Counted from the first letter of the stretch, positions 30,961 through 41,915 are shown. The stretch: 64,000 bases of DNA from Planctomycetota bacterium (GCA_029259945.1 JAJDEF010000020.1:124001-188000); one strand, 5' to 3'. Made by a program: numbers and translations. The notes: a model not told the origin generated them from the sequence alone.

Positions 30961-33900
30961 TTAGGCTCGTCGGGCTTTTAGGTGATCGCCCAAGGGGTGA
31001 TCCTGCTCGGTCGGTTCGCGCTCTTCGATGGCGGCGTCCTCGCCAACGATGTAGGCGATGGCCGTTTCTGGCGTTGGTTCTGGTTTGCTTTCTTCCTGCG
31101 GCGACCAATCGTAGACCGCCTCTGCCACAATGGGGGGCTCCACCGATTGCGGCTCGGCAGGTTTTACTGTGAATTCTGCCAAGGCAGGCTCTTCGACGAT
31201 GGTTTCCTCGACCTCCTCAACAACTTCGATAGGCTCTGGAATTGCTTTCGCGCTGCGGCTCGGCAATCGTCGGCAGTCGGCGTCGAGTTCCTTAAACATC
31301 TGCCACATATGTTCGTGGCAGGTGAAAACCAACAGCTGATGCCCACCGGCTGCAAACTCGCCAAGCACTTCGGCAGCTCGCTGGGTGCGAACCGCGTCGA
31401 AGTTGACCAGCACATCATCAAGCACCATCGGCAGCCGAATTCCACGACGTGCAAAATTCGCCACCAAAGCCAGTCGCACACTCAAGAACAACTGTTCACG
31501 GGTACCACGGCTCAGCACGTCCACAGTTAATGACTCGCCCGCCGCGTTTTCGACCAACAGCACATCGTCGGCAAGCGGTGTCCAGACTCGCTTGTATTCG
31601 CCGCCTGTCAGTTTGGCCATAGTTCGCGAAGCTTCTTCCAGCGTTTCCGGCTGGCGATTGGCTTCGTAATCTGCTCGGATTCGCTCCAGCACACGATTGA
31701 CGACCGCATGTTCACGCCAAGATTGACGAGCGTCGTCCAACTGTTTTTCAGTGCAGTTCAATTCTAGCTGCCGTTCGGCAAGCGAACGATCCTCGGCCTT
31801 GGCTCGTTGCTCTTGTCTTTTAGCACCTCGCTCGCCTGCCAAAATTTTCAGTTCCTCTTGTTTTTCGTCCAATAAATACGACGCCTCTTCCCAACGATCG
31901 TCCAATAGTTCAACACTCTCGGGCGATAACAAGTCGGCGAAGGTCGACTCTGGTGCATGACTGCCGATGGCAGCGGTAATCTCTCGCGAGACCTCCGCCT
32001 GCTGCTTACGCAATTTTGCGGCTTGCTGTTGATCCTCGGCAAGCCGACGATAGGCTGTCTCGTCGTCGCAGTTTGCTGCATGAATCAACGCATCGCGTCG
32101 TCGCTGGAGGCCAACGACCGATTGCCGATGCTTCGCTTCCTTTTCCTTAAATGTTTTTGCCTTCACCATCAATTCCTTGCGCCGATCCACATCCGCAAAC
32201 TGTCGATGACGTTCGTTAATCAGATGTTCAAGCTGATCGAGCGTGCCTACTTCCACCTCATATTCCTCGCCATCTTCGCCCACTTCGTATTCTTCGGAGA
32301 CAAGCACACACTCGACCTCTTGAGTCAGATCGGAAACACGTCGCGTGAGGGTCGCAATTTCGCGTTGGCGCTCGACAGCGTTTTCGCGTCTCAACTTGGC
32401 GCGCTGCTCCAGGTCGTTCAGCGCACCGAAACGCTCGCTGACCGCCAAGAATCGCTCGGGATCCAGCTTCTCAGAAAACCCAAGCCCAACCAGTTTCGAT
32501 CGCCAGACGGAGATCGATTTCTTCAGCTGCTCACGGGCATCGGAAAGGCGCGACTCGGCTGTGGTTACCTCGTGGATCGCTTGCTTGCGTTGGGCTTCAA
32601 ACGGCAGCACATTCTCAAGCTCTTCTAAATGCTGCTCGGCCGCGTGCAATCGCATTTCGACAGATCCATCCGTCATGGGCAACTGAGAGTCCAGTTTTTG
32701 CTTTTCTTTCTCGGCCTCGCTCACTTGGCGAGCCAAGACCTCGACTTGCCGCTCACAGCCATCCAGCTTCTGAGCCGCAGCATTTTCAGAAAAGAGTTTG
32801 AAACCAAAAGTGAGCCCCAGGGTCATCAAAGCCCCGACCGCAATCACCCCTCCAAAACCACCCAAAGGCGAGTCTGGCATAAACATCCAGGTTCCTAGCA
32901 TCAAGCCACTTAAAACAATCGCAGCCAGCGACCAGCTAAACAGCGACAACGGCATCACTTGCTCTTCAAGCAAATCCTGGCTTTGCTGCTGCATTTCGAC
33001 TTCGTGGCTACGCGCCTTTTCTAAACGCTGCTCGACCTGCAAACGCTTTCGCAACATCGCCACCAAATCGCTGACTTCCTGCACATCCATCGGCAAGCCG
33101 TGGTGCTCGCCACCGACAACCGCTGATTCGATTTTTACTTGCAACGATCGCTCGCTCTCGATCACCGCGTCTAAATCTTGCTGTGCTTCGTCCACCCGTT
33201 TTTGTGCAGCACGATTCTCCTTCATCAACGGCTGCAACCCTTCCAAGTCGGCGTTGCTTATTTCCCGCAGGCTACTCGGGTCGGCCAGTCCCAAGGCGGC
33301 CCCCAAACGCTCCTGCTCGTTCTCTAGCCGTTGTTCGAGCTCTTCGGCTTCGGCTTCCAAATCCTCCATCTGACGCTCAAGCGATTGCAACCAATCACGT
33401 TGCTCTCCTAAGGCGTCGATTCGACTCGCGGCTTTTACCAACCGCTCGTTGATGCCAAGCCGCTTCGCCTCTTCCCGAAGCTGCCGACGTTGGCCTTCGA
33501 GGATGGCACCTTCGCGCTGATGCGACTCGATTTTCTTCGCCAAGGTATCCAATCGCTCGATCGCATCCTCCGGCAATGGGATACAACCTGCGAATTGTTC
33601 TAGCTGCGAAGCAATTTTGTTTCGTCTTCGCCAGTTGGTTTTTAGCCCCACCGCGATTTCTATCGTGCGTGATTGACGCTCACATTTGCGAACTTCGGCT
33701 TCCTTTTCTTCGATTTCGGCATCAAGTTCCTTAATTTGCACCGCCAGTTGCGACCAACTTCGGCTCTGCTGCGCCAATTGCCGGATTTCACCTCGCAAAA
33801 CGTCACGCCGGGCAACCAACTCTGTGATCTTTGATTGCTGGTTTTTCCCCGAGAGCAAATCTCGATGTGTCTGACGCAGGTTTTGAATCACGTCGTATAA

Positions 33901-34383
33901 ACTAACCCGATCGACCCCAGAGGTGAGCCGGTAGAGCCATTCCGCAGCTTGAATATCTGAGAGTGTGCCGAGTTGCTGAATCTCTCGCAGCCCAATGGCA
34001 AACACATTGTTAAAGGTCGTCTCATCGACTTCAGCCAACGCCTCTCGCAACAAGCGATCACCACCCGTTTGACCATCCTGTGTGGTAATCGTCGCGAGCC
34101 CCAAATCGTCTGGCCCACGATCCGCGATTCGCGTCAACTCAAAACGGTTCTCACCATCGACAATCCCAAGGGTTCCACCCGGTTTTCCGCCAGATAAGGG
34201 TGGCAAATAGCGCTGGCGCTGCTGCGGAGAAATCCCGTACATCACCGAGCGAATAAATTGCATCAGCGTCGTCTTGCCTGCTTCATTCGCACCGTAAAAC
34301 ACGGTCACACGGCCTGACAAATTGGTCAGTTGAAGATCGTGCCAAACACCGAATCCGTCAATTTTTGCGTCGGTAATTCTCAT
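30961..34383 (-). CDS. SbcC/YhaN-like AAA ATPase (SMC-like, coiled coil, DNA repair)
   Basis: MRITDAKIDGFGVWHDL, Walker A GANEAGKTTLMQFIRSVMYG, long coiled coils, LSRGTREQLFLSVRLALV signature and LPMVLDDVLVNFD Walker B. Confidence 0.9.
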   Translation of the reverse strand: MRITDAKIDGFGVWHDLQLTNLSGRVTVFYGANEAGKTTLMQFIRSVMYGISPQQRQRYLPPLSGGKPGGTLGIVDGENRFELTRIADRGPDDLGLATITTQDGQTGGDRLLREALAEVDETTFNNVFAIGLREIQQLGTLSDIQAAEWLYRLTSGVDRVSLYDVIQNLRQTHRDLLSGKNQQSKITELVARRDVLRGEIRQLAQQSRSWSQLAVQIKELDAEIEEKEAEVRKCERQSRTIEIAVGLKTNWRRRNKIASQLEQFAGCIPLPEDAIERLDTLAKKIESHQREGAILEGQRRQLREEAKRLGINERLVKAASRIDALGEQRDWLQSLERQMEDLEAEAEELEQRLENEQERLGAALGLADPSSLREISNADLEGLQPLMKENRAAQKRVDEAQQDLDAVIESERSLQVKIESAVVGGEHHGLPMDVQEVSDLVAMLRKRLQVEQRLEKARSHEVEMQQQSQDLLEEQVMPLSLFSWSLAAIVLSGLMLGTWMFMPDSPLGGFGGVIAVGALMTLGLTFGFKLFSENAAAQKLDGCERQVEVLARQVSEAEKEKQKLDSQLPMTDGSVEMRLHAAEQHLEELENVLPFEAQRKQAIHEVTTAESRLSDAREQLKKSISVWRSKLVGLGFSEKLDPERFLAVSERFGALNDLEQRAKLRRENAVERQREIATLTRRVSDLTQEVECVLVSEEYEVGEDGEEYEVEVGTLDQLEHLINERHRQFADVDRRKELMVKAKTFKEKEAKHRQSVVGLQRRRDALIHAANCDDETAYRRLAEDQQQAAKLRKQQAEVSREITAAIGSHAPESTFADLLSPESVELLDDRWEEASYLLDEKQEELKILAGERGAKRQEQRAKAEDRSLAERQLELNCTEKQLDDARQSWREHAVVNRVLERIRADYEANRQPETLEEASRTMAKLTGGEYKRVWTPLADDVLLVENAAGESLTVDVLSRGTREQLFLSVRLALVANFARRGIRLPMVLDDVLVNFDAVRTQRAAEVLGEFAAGGHQLLVFTCHEHMWQMFKELDADCRRLPSRSAKAIPEPIEVVEEVEETIVEEPALAEFTVKPAEPQSVEPPIVAEAVYDWSPQEESKPEPTPETAIAYIVGEDAAIEEREPTEQDHPLGDHLKARRA

Positions 34384-34441
34384 CGTAGTTTCTTTCCGTT
34401 TTGATCGAAAAGTAAGTTATCTCTTGTGGTTGAGTATCTCG

Positions 34442-35677
34442 TTACAGGTCATCCCCGTCCATCAAATCAATTCCTAGCTTTGAAGCCGCTAACAGCAAGC
34501 CTGGGCGATCGCCGGCGCCCACCTCAGCCAACTCCGCCAAGGGGCCGTCGCGGGAATCCTCTGGCAAGAATTCGGCCAACTCGAGCGAAAGCTCCTCATC
34601 CGCTTCGAACTCCTGAAATTGGCGCAGTAAATCGCCACGAATGGTTTCTTGGTCGTACCAATCTGCAGGTACCTCGAGCGGAGCATCGCACTGGATCTCA
34701 ACCGTCCAGACCGCGGGCGACTCGCTGCCGTGACGGTCGCGAAGTTTCTTGGTAATCGCGTCGCTCACTCCCCCGGGGCGGAGGTGATAAAGCAAAATGC
34801 CATGCCCAGATATTTGCCAAGTCACCAACAAATTTCGTTCCTGGTGCTTCTCCCGTAGTTTCAAAATGCGATCGAGCAGCTGCTGATATAGTGCGTCGTG
34901 ATCGGTTCCGGCGGTGATCTCCACTTTTTCTGTTACCCAGCGAACGCGGTCGGTCGCGACGAAACGCGTCTTGACGTTTCCCGCCTCGTCCACCGTGACC
35001 AGCGTACAACCTTGTGGGCCAGATTCTTCGGGAGAACGTCCCTGAGGAGTTCCGCAGTAGTGGGCGATGCCTGGAGACAGATCAACCGTCTGTCGACGAT
35101 GTTGACCGCCGAGCGCCATGTAGTGGACGCGATCTCCTTCAGCCCCCGGCGAGGCTGCCGTACCATGTGCGACCCCAACGGTAAACAAACCTTTCACATC
35201 GCGATGAAAACCATCGTCGTTGTAAGCCTCACGCTCCTGACGGCTGATTCCCTGAATAAGAGCCACCGGCTTGCCATCGCGTAAATGCTTGATGCTCTCG
35301 ACCCGACCCACTGGAAAAACATGGACGTTCTCAGGCAATTCCACACTCGCCGGCCAAGCATCACTCGAATCGGCCGCTCCACAGGCCCAATAAACAGCGA
35401 CCCCATGCTGAGCCAAACGCTGAAATTGCTCGTTCAGGAACACCACTGCGCGTGGGCCGACTAAATCGAAATCGACCACATCGCCAGCGAGGAGCAAGGC
35501 ATCGGCCCCCTCGGCCAAAACGGTCTCGAAAACCTGTTGAGCCGCTTGAAATGGGGCCTCTAGAAACAATTCGCGGAGGTGGTCTGGCACCTCGGCGACG
35601 CCACCTAGCGGGCATTCCAGGTGAAAATCACTGGCGTGAACAAAGCGGAGTGGGGGCTGGGACGGGGCTTGAGACAT
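34442..35677 (-). CDS. SbcD/Mre11/YhaM-like metallophosphoesterase (DNA repair exonuclease)
   Basis: RFVHASDFHLECPLGG, ADALLLAGDVVDFD; upstream of the SbcC-like gene on the same strand; ORF opens at 35716. Confidence 0.88.
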   Translation of the reverse strand: MSQAPSQPPLRFVHASDFHLECPLGGVAEVPDHLRELFLEAPFQAAQQVFETVLAEGADALLLAGDVVDFDLVGPRAVVFLNEQFQRLAQHGVAVYWACGAADSSDAWPASVELPENVHVFPVGRVESIKHLRDGKPVALIQGISRQEREAYNDDGFHRDVKGLFTVGVAHGTAASPGAEGDRVHYMALGGQHRRQTVDLSPGIAHYCGTPQGRSPEESGPQGCTLVTVDEAGNVKTRFVATDRVRWVTEKVEITAGTDHDALYQQLLDRILKLREKHQERNLLVTWQISGHGILLYHLRPGGVSDAITKKLRDRHGSESPAVWTVEIQCDAPLEVPADWYDQETIRGDLLRQFQEFEADEELSLELAEFLPEDSRDGPLAELAEVGAGDRPGLLLAASKLGIDLMDGDDL

Positions 35678-36027
35678 CTTACGCCTCCTTGCGTGCGCAA
35701 CGACCAAAAACAGCATCGCAGTGTGCGGGGCCGCGTGCCGTGAAAAATCCTTTCCTCAGGGCCGCAGTCTACCCCGGAATGCCTCAACGGCCAACTTCAG
35801 CTTTTTCCTCTCCAACCCCCAGTTGCGGGTCACAAACCGCGGGGAACTTGGTAGATTGGCGGTGCTGGCAGCAGCTCGCTTGACAAACCCTGCTGTCATG
35901 GGGCAGAATCCGCGCCTACAATGTTTTTTGGCATAAATAATAAATAATCGTGCAGCAGCGTTCAACACACAGTGGACGAACTGCTAGCAGGTTTTCATTT
36001 TTTTGTGGTGGTAAGAAGGTAGTGAAG

Positions 36028-36420
36028 ATGGCGTACGGAACAACGGCGACTGACGAACCTCGAAAGGGCGAACCTCGAAAGGGCGAACCTCGAAAGGGCG
36101 AACCTCGAAAGGGCGAACCTCGAAAGGGCGAACCTCGAAAAGGCGAAATGGGACTACCTAGGGAGCGAGGGGCCCCGGCATTGATGCCGAGCCCAGTCTG
36201 TGCCGAGGCGGATGCCGAGGTGGACGATGACCCGTTCGACGACTTCGAGGATGACGACTTCGATGATGATTTCGATGACGATTTCGAAGAAGACTGGGAA
36301 GACGATCTCACCGAAGACGAGGAATTCCCCGACACATTTGGCGGAGAAGATAAGGACGACGACTCGAAAAAGTCTAAGAAGTCTCCTTTCAACGATGACC
36401 CCGATTTCGACAAAGCCTAG
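36028..36420 (+). CDS. Hypothetical protein with EPRKG pentapeptide repeats and Asp/Glu/Phe-rich acidic tail
   Basis: MAYGTTATDEPRKGEPRKG...; DDDPFDDFEDDDFDDDFDDDFEEDWEDD; ATG at 36028. Confidence 0.65.
   Translation: MAYGTTATDEPRKGEPRKGEPRKGEPRKGEPRKGEPRKGEMGLPRERGAPALMPSPVCAEADAEVDDDPFDDFEDDDFDDDFDDDFEEDWEDDLTEDEEFPDTFGGEDKDDDSKKSKKSPFNDDPDFDKA
36055..36144. repeat. 15-bp tandem repeat, 6 copies (GAACCTCGAAAGGGC)
   Basis: Six consecutive units, the last with one substitution; in frame, encodes (EPRKG)6. Confidence 0.97.
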
Positions 36421-36494
36421 CATTAAGCCGAGGGCATAGGGTTCAGTGCCATTATCCTCTCTAGCCCCTAGTCCCCAGCCACTGGCCCCTATGC

Positions 36495-39400
36495 ATGTTT
36501 CCTGCCGTCGATAAGAGCGAGAGTTTTCCTCAGCGCGAACTTGCCATCGGCGAGTTCTGGAAATCGCAAAACATTTACGAAAAAACGTTGGTCGCAAGAG
36601 CTGAGGCGCCTTCCTTTGTATTCTACGAAGGCCCTCCCACCGCCAACGGCATGCCCCACCCAGGGCATTGCCTGACCCGTGCGATCAAAGATGTCTTTCC
36701 TCGCTACCGAACGATGCGAGGTTTTCGCTGCGAACGCAAAGCAGGCTGGGACACCCACGGCCTGCCGGTTGAAGTCGAGGTCTGCAAAGAGCTTGGTATC
36801 CACTCGAAAGAAGAGATCGAAGCCTACGGCATCGAACCCTTCATTCAAAAATGCCAAAAAAGTGTCTGGCGATACATGCAAGAGTGGGAACGGCTGACCG
36901 AACGGCTTGGGTTTTGGGTCAACTTAGAAGAGGCCTACGTCACCTACCACCAAAGCTACGTCGAAAGCGTCTGGTGGTCGCTCAAAACCCTATTTGACCG
37001 CGATTTACTTTACCAAGGCCACAAAATCGTCTGGTGGTGGGCTCAAGGCGGCACGGCCCTCTCAGCCGGCGAAGTTGGCCAAGGCTATCGAGAAGTCGCC
37101 GACCCGAGTGTCTTTGTCAAATTCCCGATCGTGATGGATGACAAGGCAAAGAAACTGGGCTTCGACGAAAAAACAAGTTTCCTTGTCTGGACAACCACGC
37201 CCTGGACGCTCCCAAGCAATCAGTTTGTAGCCGTTCACCCTGAGATCGAGTACGCAACTGTTACCGATAGTGAGACTGGTGAAAAGCTAATCTTGGCCAA
37301 AGATTTGGTCGAGACCATCGCCGGTAAGATGAAACGTGAACTTAAAATTGAGAATGAGAATGGGAACACGGGGATAGATTTGCTCGAACTGCGGTATATG
37401 CCACCGTTCGATTGTTTCTATAAAAAGCATGATACAACGATTACAAAATTGCAGCGTTTTTCTTTCGGTGACGATGACGTAGAAGACCTTACTGCAATGC
37501 GAATCTATGCCGGACTGTCGCAATCCGGACTGAAACCTGAAAGTGTCGAAAAAGTATTCCAACTATACGGAAAACTCAGTAACTCTTCGCTTGCATGGCG
37601 GGTCGTTCCAGCTGGATTTGTTACGACTGAAAGCGGTTCAGGAATAGTTCACCAAGCTCCTGCATTTGGTGAAGTCGATTACGATGTGTTGCGAGACCAG
37701 AAGGCACGTTTTGAAGGCGAAGGCCCCGAGCTAATCAACTGCGTCGCCCCCAACGGCAATTTCACCGACGAAGCCCCTGAGTTCGTCCGTGGCCGTAAGT
37801 ACGAAGATTGCAACAAAGACATCAACCGCGATCTCAAGCAGCGAGGACTGCTTTACCACCAAGAGCAATATCGCCACGACGTTTCCTTCTGCTGGCGAGC
37901 GGAAGAAGACAGGCTCATACCGTACCCACGCGAAAGTTGGTTCATTCGCACGACCAACTACAAAGACCAGATGCTCGCTAATAACAGCAAGATCCATTGG
38001 CTGCCCGAGCACATCAAGGACGGGCGTTTTGGCAAGTTTTTGGGGTCGAACGTCGATTGGGCCCTAAGCCGCGAGCGGTATTGGGGCACGCCCCTGCCGA
38101 TCTGGGTTTGCCAAGAAACCGGCAAGAAACAAGCCATTGGCAGCTATCAAGAGTTACTCGACAAGCCAGGCTGCACCGGAACCGAAGTCTGGGACGAGGC
38201 CAAAGCCGCAAACCCCGATCTGCCCGACGATTTGCAAGTTCATAAGCCCTATATCGATGCGGTGACCTACGACTCGCCGTTTGCTAAGGGCGCAACGATG
38301 CAGCGTGTTACCGAAGTCATCGACTGTTGGTACGACTCCGGCGCCATGCCCTTCGCCCAATGGGGCTACCGTGGGCAAGAATCGGGCCCCGAGCGAGAAC
38401 GATTTGAAAGCCAATTCCCCGCCGACTTCATCAGCGAAGCTCTCGACCAAACCCGAGGCTGGTTTTATAGCCAACTAGCCATCAGCACGTTGCTTTGGGG
38501 AAATGACGAAGCACGAATGTCGAATGACGAACAAAAAAAATCAACCTTCGACATTCGACATTCGTCATTCCCCTACCCCCATCCCTTCCGCAACTGCATC
38601 GTTCTCGGGCTGATGCTGGGCGAGGATGGGCAGAAGATGTCTAAGAGTAAGCGAAACTATCGCGACCCGAGCGAAATTTTTGATCACTATGGTGCCGATG
38701 CTCTCCGCTGGTATCTTTTCGCCAACCAAGCTCCGTGGACTTCCATCCGCTACAGCGAACAGTCGATCAAAGACAGCATCCCTGAGTTTCTCCTGCGACT
38801 CTGGAACGTCTACAGCTTTTTTACCATCTATGCCAACATCGACGGGTTTGATCCGGGCAAAGAGGTGGGAAGTCAGGGGACAGAGGACAGGGGATGGGAT
38901 GCGGCGAAGTCGTATCGGCCCATGGCCGAGCGAAGTGAACTCGACCGCTGGATTATCAGTGAACTTCACACCACCACGGCCAAAGTGGTCGAGCGGATGG
39001 ACGCTTACGACAACTATGCCGCCTGCCAGGCGATCACCGAGTTCGTCGATGCTCTTTCCAATTGGTATGTGCGCCGCAGTCGCGACCGATTTTGGGCCAA
39101 CGACAAGCAATCACCCGAAAAGCTCGACGCCTATTGGACGCTTTACGAGTGTTTGATTACCACTAGCAAACTCATCGCCCCCTTTGTCCCGTTTTTGGCA
39201 GAAAGCCTTTGGCAAAAGCTGGTGATTTCGGTCTTTGGCGATCAAGTCGAAGAAAGCGTTCATCTTTGCGATTATCCCACTAGCGAAGTTGCGGCCATCG
39301 ACGAGGTACTTTCTGCTCGGATGAATCTCGTCCGGCACATTTCTTCGCTGGGTCGAAAAGCACGCAGCAATGCTGAACTCAAAGTTCGCCAACCACTGGC

Positions 39401-40058
39401 AAGCGTCCAAGTGATTCTGGCAGACACCACCCACAAAGATTGGCTAGTCGAACACGCGGCAGTGATCGCCGAAGAACTAAATGTCAAAAAAGTCGAATAC
39501 AGCGACCAACCCGACCAATATGTCGAACACGAAGTGCTGCCCAACTTCAAACTGCTTGGCCCCAAGCTAGGCAAGCTGATGCCCAAGCTCAAACCAGCAC
39601 TCAATCAAGAAAATGGCACCGAGTTACTGGCCAACCTTCGCGATAACGGCAAGATCAACATTACCATCGAAGACAAAAAATTAGAACTTCTGCCTGAGGA
39701 AATCGAGGTTCGCATCAAAGCCCGCGAAGGTTGGGCTGCAGCCAACGCCAAAGGGGTCGTCGTGGTTTTAGCGACAGAACTCACCGACGATTTGGTCGCC
39801 GAAGGCCTTGCTCGCGATTTGGTGCGTGTGATTCAGGATCAACGCAAAGAAATTGGTTGCGACTTTACCGATCGTATTGAAATCGGAATCGTCACCGAAT
39901 CGGACAAAGTCAAACAAGCGATCGAGATGTTTGGCGACTACCTCGCCGACGAAACCTTAGCCAACAGCATCACGCAAAAATCGATCGACAAAATTGCGGG
40001 AAACAGCGTAAAGATCGGCGAACACGAGGCAACGCTGCACCTACGAGTGGCCCCATGA
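36495..40058 (+). CDS. ileS: Isoleucyl-tRNA synthetase
   Basis: [16 protein letters not shown] (HIGH region), GTGIVH-type editing motif ([18 protein letters not shown]), [12 protein letters not shown] (KMSKS). Confidence 0.97.
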   Translation: MFPAVDKSESFPQRELAIGEFWKSQNIYEKTLVARAEAPSFVFYEGPPTANGMPHPGHCLTRAIKDVFPRYRTMRGFRCERKAGWDTHGLPVEVEVCKELGIHSKEEIEAYGIEPFIQKCQKSVWRYMQEWERLTERLGFWVNLEEAYVTYHQSYVESVWWSLKTLFDRDLLYQGHKIVWWWAQGGTALSAGEVGQGYREVADPSVFVKFPIVMDDKAKKLGFDEKTSFLVWTTTPWTLPSNQFVAVHPEIEYATVTDSETGEKLILAKDLVETIAGKMKRELKIENENGNTGIDLLELRYMPPFDCFYKKHDTTITKLQRFSFGDDDVEDLTAMRIYAGLSQSGLKPESVEKVFQLYGKLSNSSLAWRVVPAGFVTTESGSGIVHQAPAFGEVDYDVLRDQKARFEGEGPELINCVAPNGNFTDEAPEFVRGRKYEDCNKDINRDLKQRGLLYHQEQYRHDVSFCWRAEEDRLIPYPRESWFIRTTNYKDQMLANNSKIHWLPEHIKDGRFGKFLGSNVDWALSRERYWGTPLPIWVCQETGKKQAIGSYQELLDKPGCTGTEVWDEAKAANPDLPDDLQVHKPYIDAVTYDSPFAKGATMQRVTEVIDCWYDSGAMPFAQWGYRGQESGPERERFESQFPADFISEALDQTRGWFYSQLAISTLLWGNDEARMSNDEQKKSTFDIRHSSFPYPHPFRNCIVLGLMLGEDGQKMSKSKRNYRDPSEIFDHYGADALRWYLFANQAPWTSIRYSEQSIKDSIPEFLLRLWNVYSFFTIYANIDGFDPGKEVGSQGTEDRGWDAAKSYRPMAERSELDRWIISELHTTTAKVVERMDAYDNYAACQAITEFVDALSNWYVRRSRDRFWANDKQSPEKLDAYWTLYECLITTSKLIAPFVPFLAESLWQKLVISVFGDQVEESVHLCDYPTSEVAAIDEVLSARMNLVRHISSLGRKARSNAELKVRQPLASVQVILADTTHKDWLVEHAAVIAEELNVKKVEYSDQPDQYVEHEVLPNFKLLGPKLGKLMPKLKPALNQENGTELLANLRDNGKINITIEDKKLELLPEEIEVRIKAREGWAAANAKGVVVVLATELTDDLVAEGLARDLVRVIQDQRKEIGCDFTDRIEIGIVTESDKVKQAIEMFGDYLADETLANSITQKSIDKIAGNSVKIGEHEATLHLRVAP
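38497..38573. repeat. Imperfect palindrome embedded in ileS
   Basis: GGGGAAATGACGAAGCACGAATGTCGAATGACGAA ... TTCGACATTCGACATTCGTCATTCCCC; arms are reverse complements apart from a small insertion and single mismatches. Confidence 0.85.
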
Positions 40059-40699
40059 GCAAAGGCTCTGCCCAAATCGAACCCATCCGCATCGCCGTGC
40101 TCATTTCCGGCAGCGGGCGCACCCTAAAAAACTTCCTTGATTTAGCATCAGACGGCAAACTGCCCGTCGACATTCGCTTAGTAATTTCTAGCACCTCAAA
40201 GGCAACCGGCCTTCAGCACGCAGAAAACGCCGATGTTCCGACACAAGTCCTTGTCCGCAGTAAGTACGAATCTGCCGATGCCTATGGCACCGCGATTTTT
40301 GACGCTTGCAGTGCCGCCAAAGTCGATTACGTCGTCATGGCCGGTTTTCTCAAGCTGGCGCCAGTGCCAGCCGATTTCGAAGGCCGAGTCGTCAACATCC
40401 ATCCCGCGCTGATCCCCGCCTTTTGCGGCCACGGCATGTATGGCCACCATGTTCACCAAGCGGTACTCGACTACGGTGCCAAGGTGACTGGCTGCACCGT
40501 TCATTTTGTTGACAATGAGTACGACCATGGTCCGATCATCTGGCAGCAGCCGGTCCCCGTTTTTGAAGACGACACCGCCGAGACACTCGCCGACCGCGTT
40601 TTTGAATCTGAAACCGAAGCCTACCCCCACGTTCTCCGACTATTAGCCGCCGGCAAAGTAAAACTAACCAGTGGCAAGGTAACGATCCGCTCCAAGTAG
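40055..40699 (+). CDS. purN: Phosphoribosylglycinamide formyltransferase
   Basis: [66 protein letters not shown]. Confidence 0.95.
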   Translation: MSKGSAQIEPIRIAVLISGSGRTLKNFLDLASDGKLPVDIRLVISSTSKATGLQHAENADVPTQVLVRSKYESADAYGTAIFDACSAAKVDYVVMAGFLKLAPVPADFEGRVVNIHPALIPAFCGHGMYGHHVHQAVLDYGAKVTGCTVHFVDNEYDHGPIIWQQPVPVFEDDTAETLADRVFESETEAYPHVLRLLAAGKVKLTSGKVTIRSK

Positions 40700-40722
40700 C
40701 TCACCCTGACGGAGAAACAACA

Positions 40723-41454
40723 GTGACTGACGACTCACAACTCGACGTCATCGCGGTGGGTGCGCATCCCGACGATGTCGAAATTGCTTGCGGCGGTACC
40801 TTGGCCCGGCTCGTAGAGCAAGGCTACCGAGTGGGGATCATCGATCTCACCGATGGCGAGCCTACGCCCGGCTCGCCTGGCCCTGAAGTGCGTTTGGCCG
40901 AGGCTCAGGCAGCCGCTGAAACTCTTGGCGTTCACCAACGGGTCACTCTCGATCTTCCGAACCGAAAATTATTCGACAGCTACGAAGCCCGGGTGAAACT
41001 AGCCATTCAATTTCGCAAGTTTCGCCCTCGTTTGGTTCTGGGATTCGGCGAAAAGACTCCGATGGCCTCGCCCGACCATTGGCAGGCGATGCAAATCACC
41101 GATGCGGCCATTTTCTACTCTCGGCTCACCAAATGGGACGACGATTTCGAAGGTCTGCCACCTCACAGCATCGAAGCGCAGCTCTATTACACGCTCTCGT
41201 TCTATTCCAACGAGCCGCTTCCTGGCGCTGGGCATGTCGTGGTCGACATTAGCCGAACGCTGTCTACCAAGCTCGACGCCGTGCGTTGCTACAAGACACA
41301 ATTTCCACCCGAAAAGCAGCATGTTTTTCCGCGTGTCGAAGCCATCGCTCGGCAACTGGGCCAGACTGCCGGCTTTGCCGCTGGCGAGATGCTCGTGAGC
41401 CCCCGCAACCTGGGTACCCAGGATTTGATGTCGACGGTTTTTAACCGCGCATAA
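40723..41454 (+). CDS. PIG-L family deacetylase, BshB1-like
   Basis: [60 protein letters not shown]. Confidence 0.88.
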   Translation: MTDDSQLDVIAVGAHPDDVEIACGGTLARLVEQGYRVGIIDLTDGEPTPGSPGPEVRLAEAQAAAETLGVHQRVTLDLPNRKLFDSYEARVKLAIQFRKFRPRLVLGFGEKTPMASPDHWQAMQITDAAIFYSRLTKWDDDFEGLPPHSIEAQLYYTLSFYSNEPLPGAGHVVVDISRTLSTKLDAVRCYKTQFPPEKQHVFPRVEAIARQLGQTAGFAAGEMLVSPRNLGTQDLMSTVFNRA

Positions 41455-41459
41455 CAAAA

Positions 41460-41483
41460 GGCCAGAGGGTTGCCCCTCTGGCC
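41460..41483. terminator. Probable bidirectional terminator hairpin between convergent genes
   Basis: GGCCAGAGGG-TTG-CCCCTCTGGCC directly after the PIG-L gene stop, facing mscL. Confidence 0.6.
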
Positions 41484-41513
41484 GTGTGCGCTCGGCAATC
41501 GTCCCGCGGACCT

Positions 41514-41915
41514 TTACTTCGCAAGCGAATCGCGAATCTCTCGCAGTAAAGTAATATCCTCCGGCGTCGCTTTCGGGGCCTCCTCCTCTTTTTTCTTCAT
41601 CGAGTTCATCGCTTTGACGGCCACAAATATTGCTGCTGCGATAATCACAAAATCGATAGCGGTGTTGATGAAGGCACCGTAATGGATTGCCACTTCTGCG
41701 ACGGCTTTGTCACCCTCTCCACTGGCTTCCTGAATGACATAAGTCATGGTAGTAAAATCCATGCCGCCCGTAAATTTGCCAACCACAGGCATGATAATGT
41801 CGCCCACCAGCGAACTGATGATCTTACCAAAGGCTCCACCAATCACCACGCCGACCGCCATGTCGACCACGTTGCCCTTCATCGCAAAATCCTTAAATTC
41901 CTTCAGCATTCCCAT
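41514..41915 (-). CDS. mscL: Large-conductance mechanosensitive channel
   Basis: KEFKDFAMKGNVVDMAVGVVIGGAFGKIISSLVGDIIMPVVG. Confidence 0.97.
   Translation of the reverse strand: MGMLKEFKDFAMKGNVVDMAVGVVIGGAFGKIISSLVGDIIMPVVGKFTGGMDFTTMTYVIQEASGEGDKAVAEVAIHYGAFINTAIDFVIIAAAIFVAVKAMNSMKKKEEEAPKATPEDITLLREIRDSLAK

Noticed and set aside
30908-31108. N-terminal extension of the methyltransferase ORF
   Set aside because: Overlaps the ATPase 3' end and is Arg-rich; the internal start at 30907 fits the methyltransferase fold and gene spacing
32798-33373. 191-aa + strand ORF
   Set aside because: Antisense to the YhaN-like ATPase; Ser/Cys-rich shadow of coiled-coil coding sequence
36055-36144. Short regularly spaced repeats suggesting CRISPR
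   Set aside because: Contiguous 15-bp tandem units without spacers, in frame in an ORF; no cas genes
35916-36413. 165-aa minus-strand ORF with FRGSP repeats
   Set aside because: Antisense shadow of the (EPRKG)n and acidic repeat protein; the + strand ORF has a clearer start, though its own coding status is not proven
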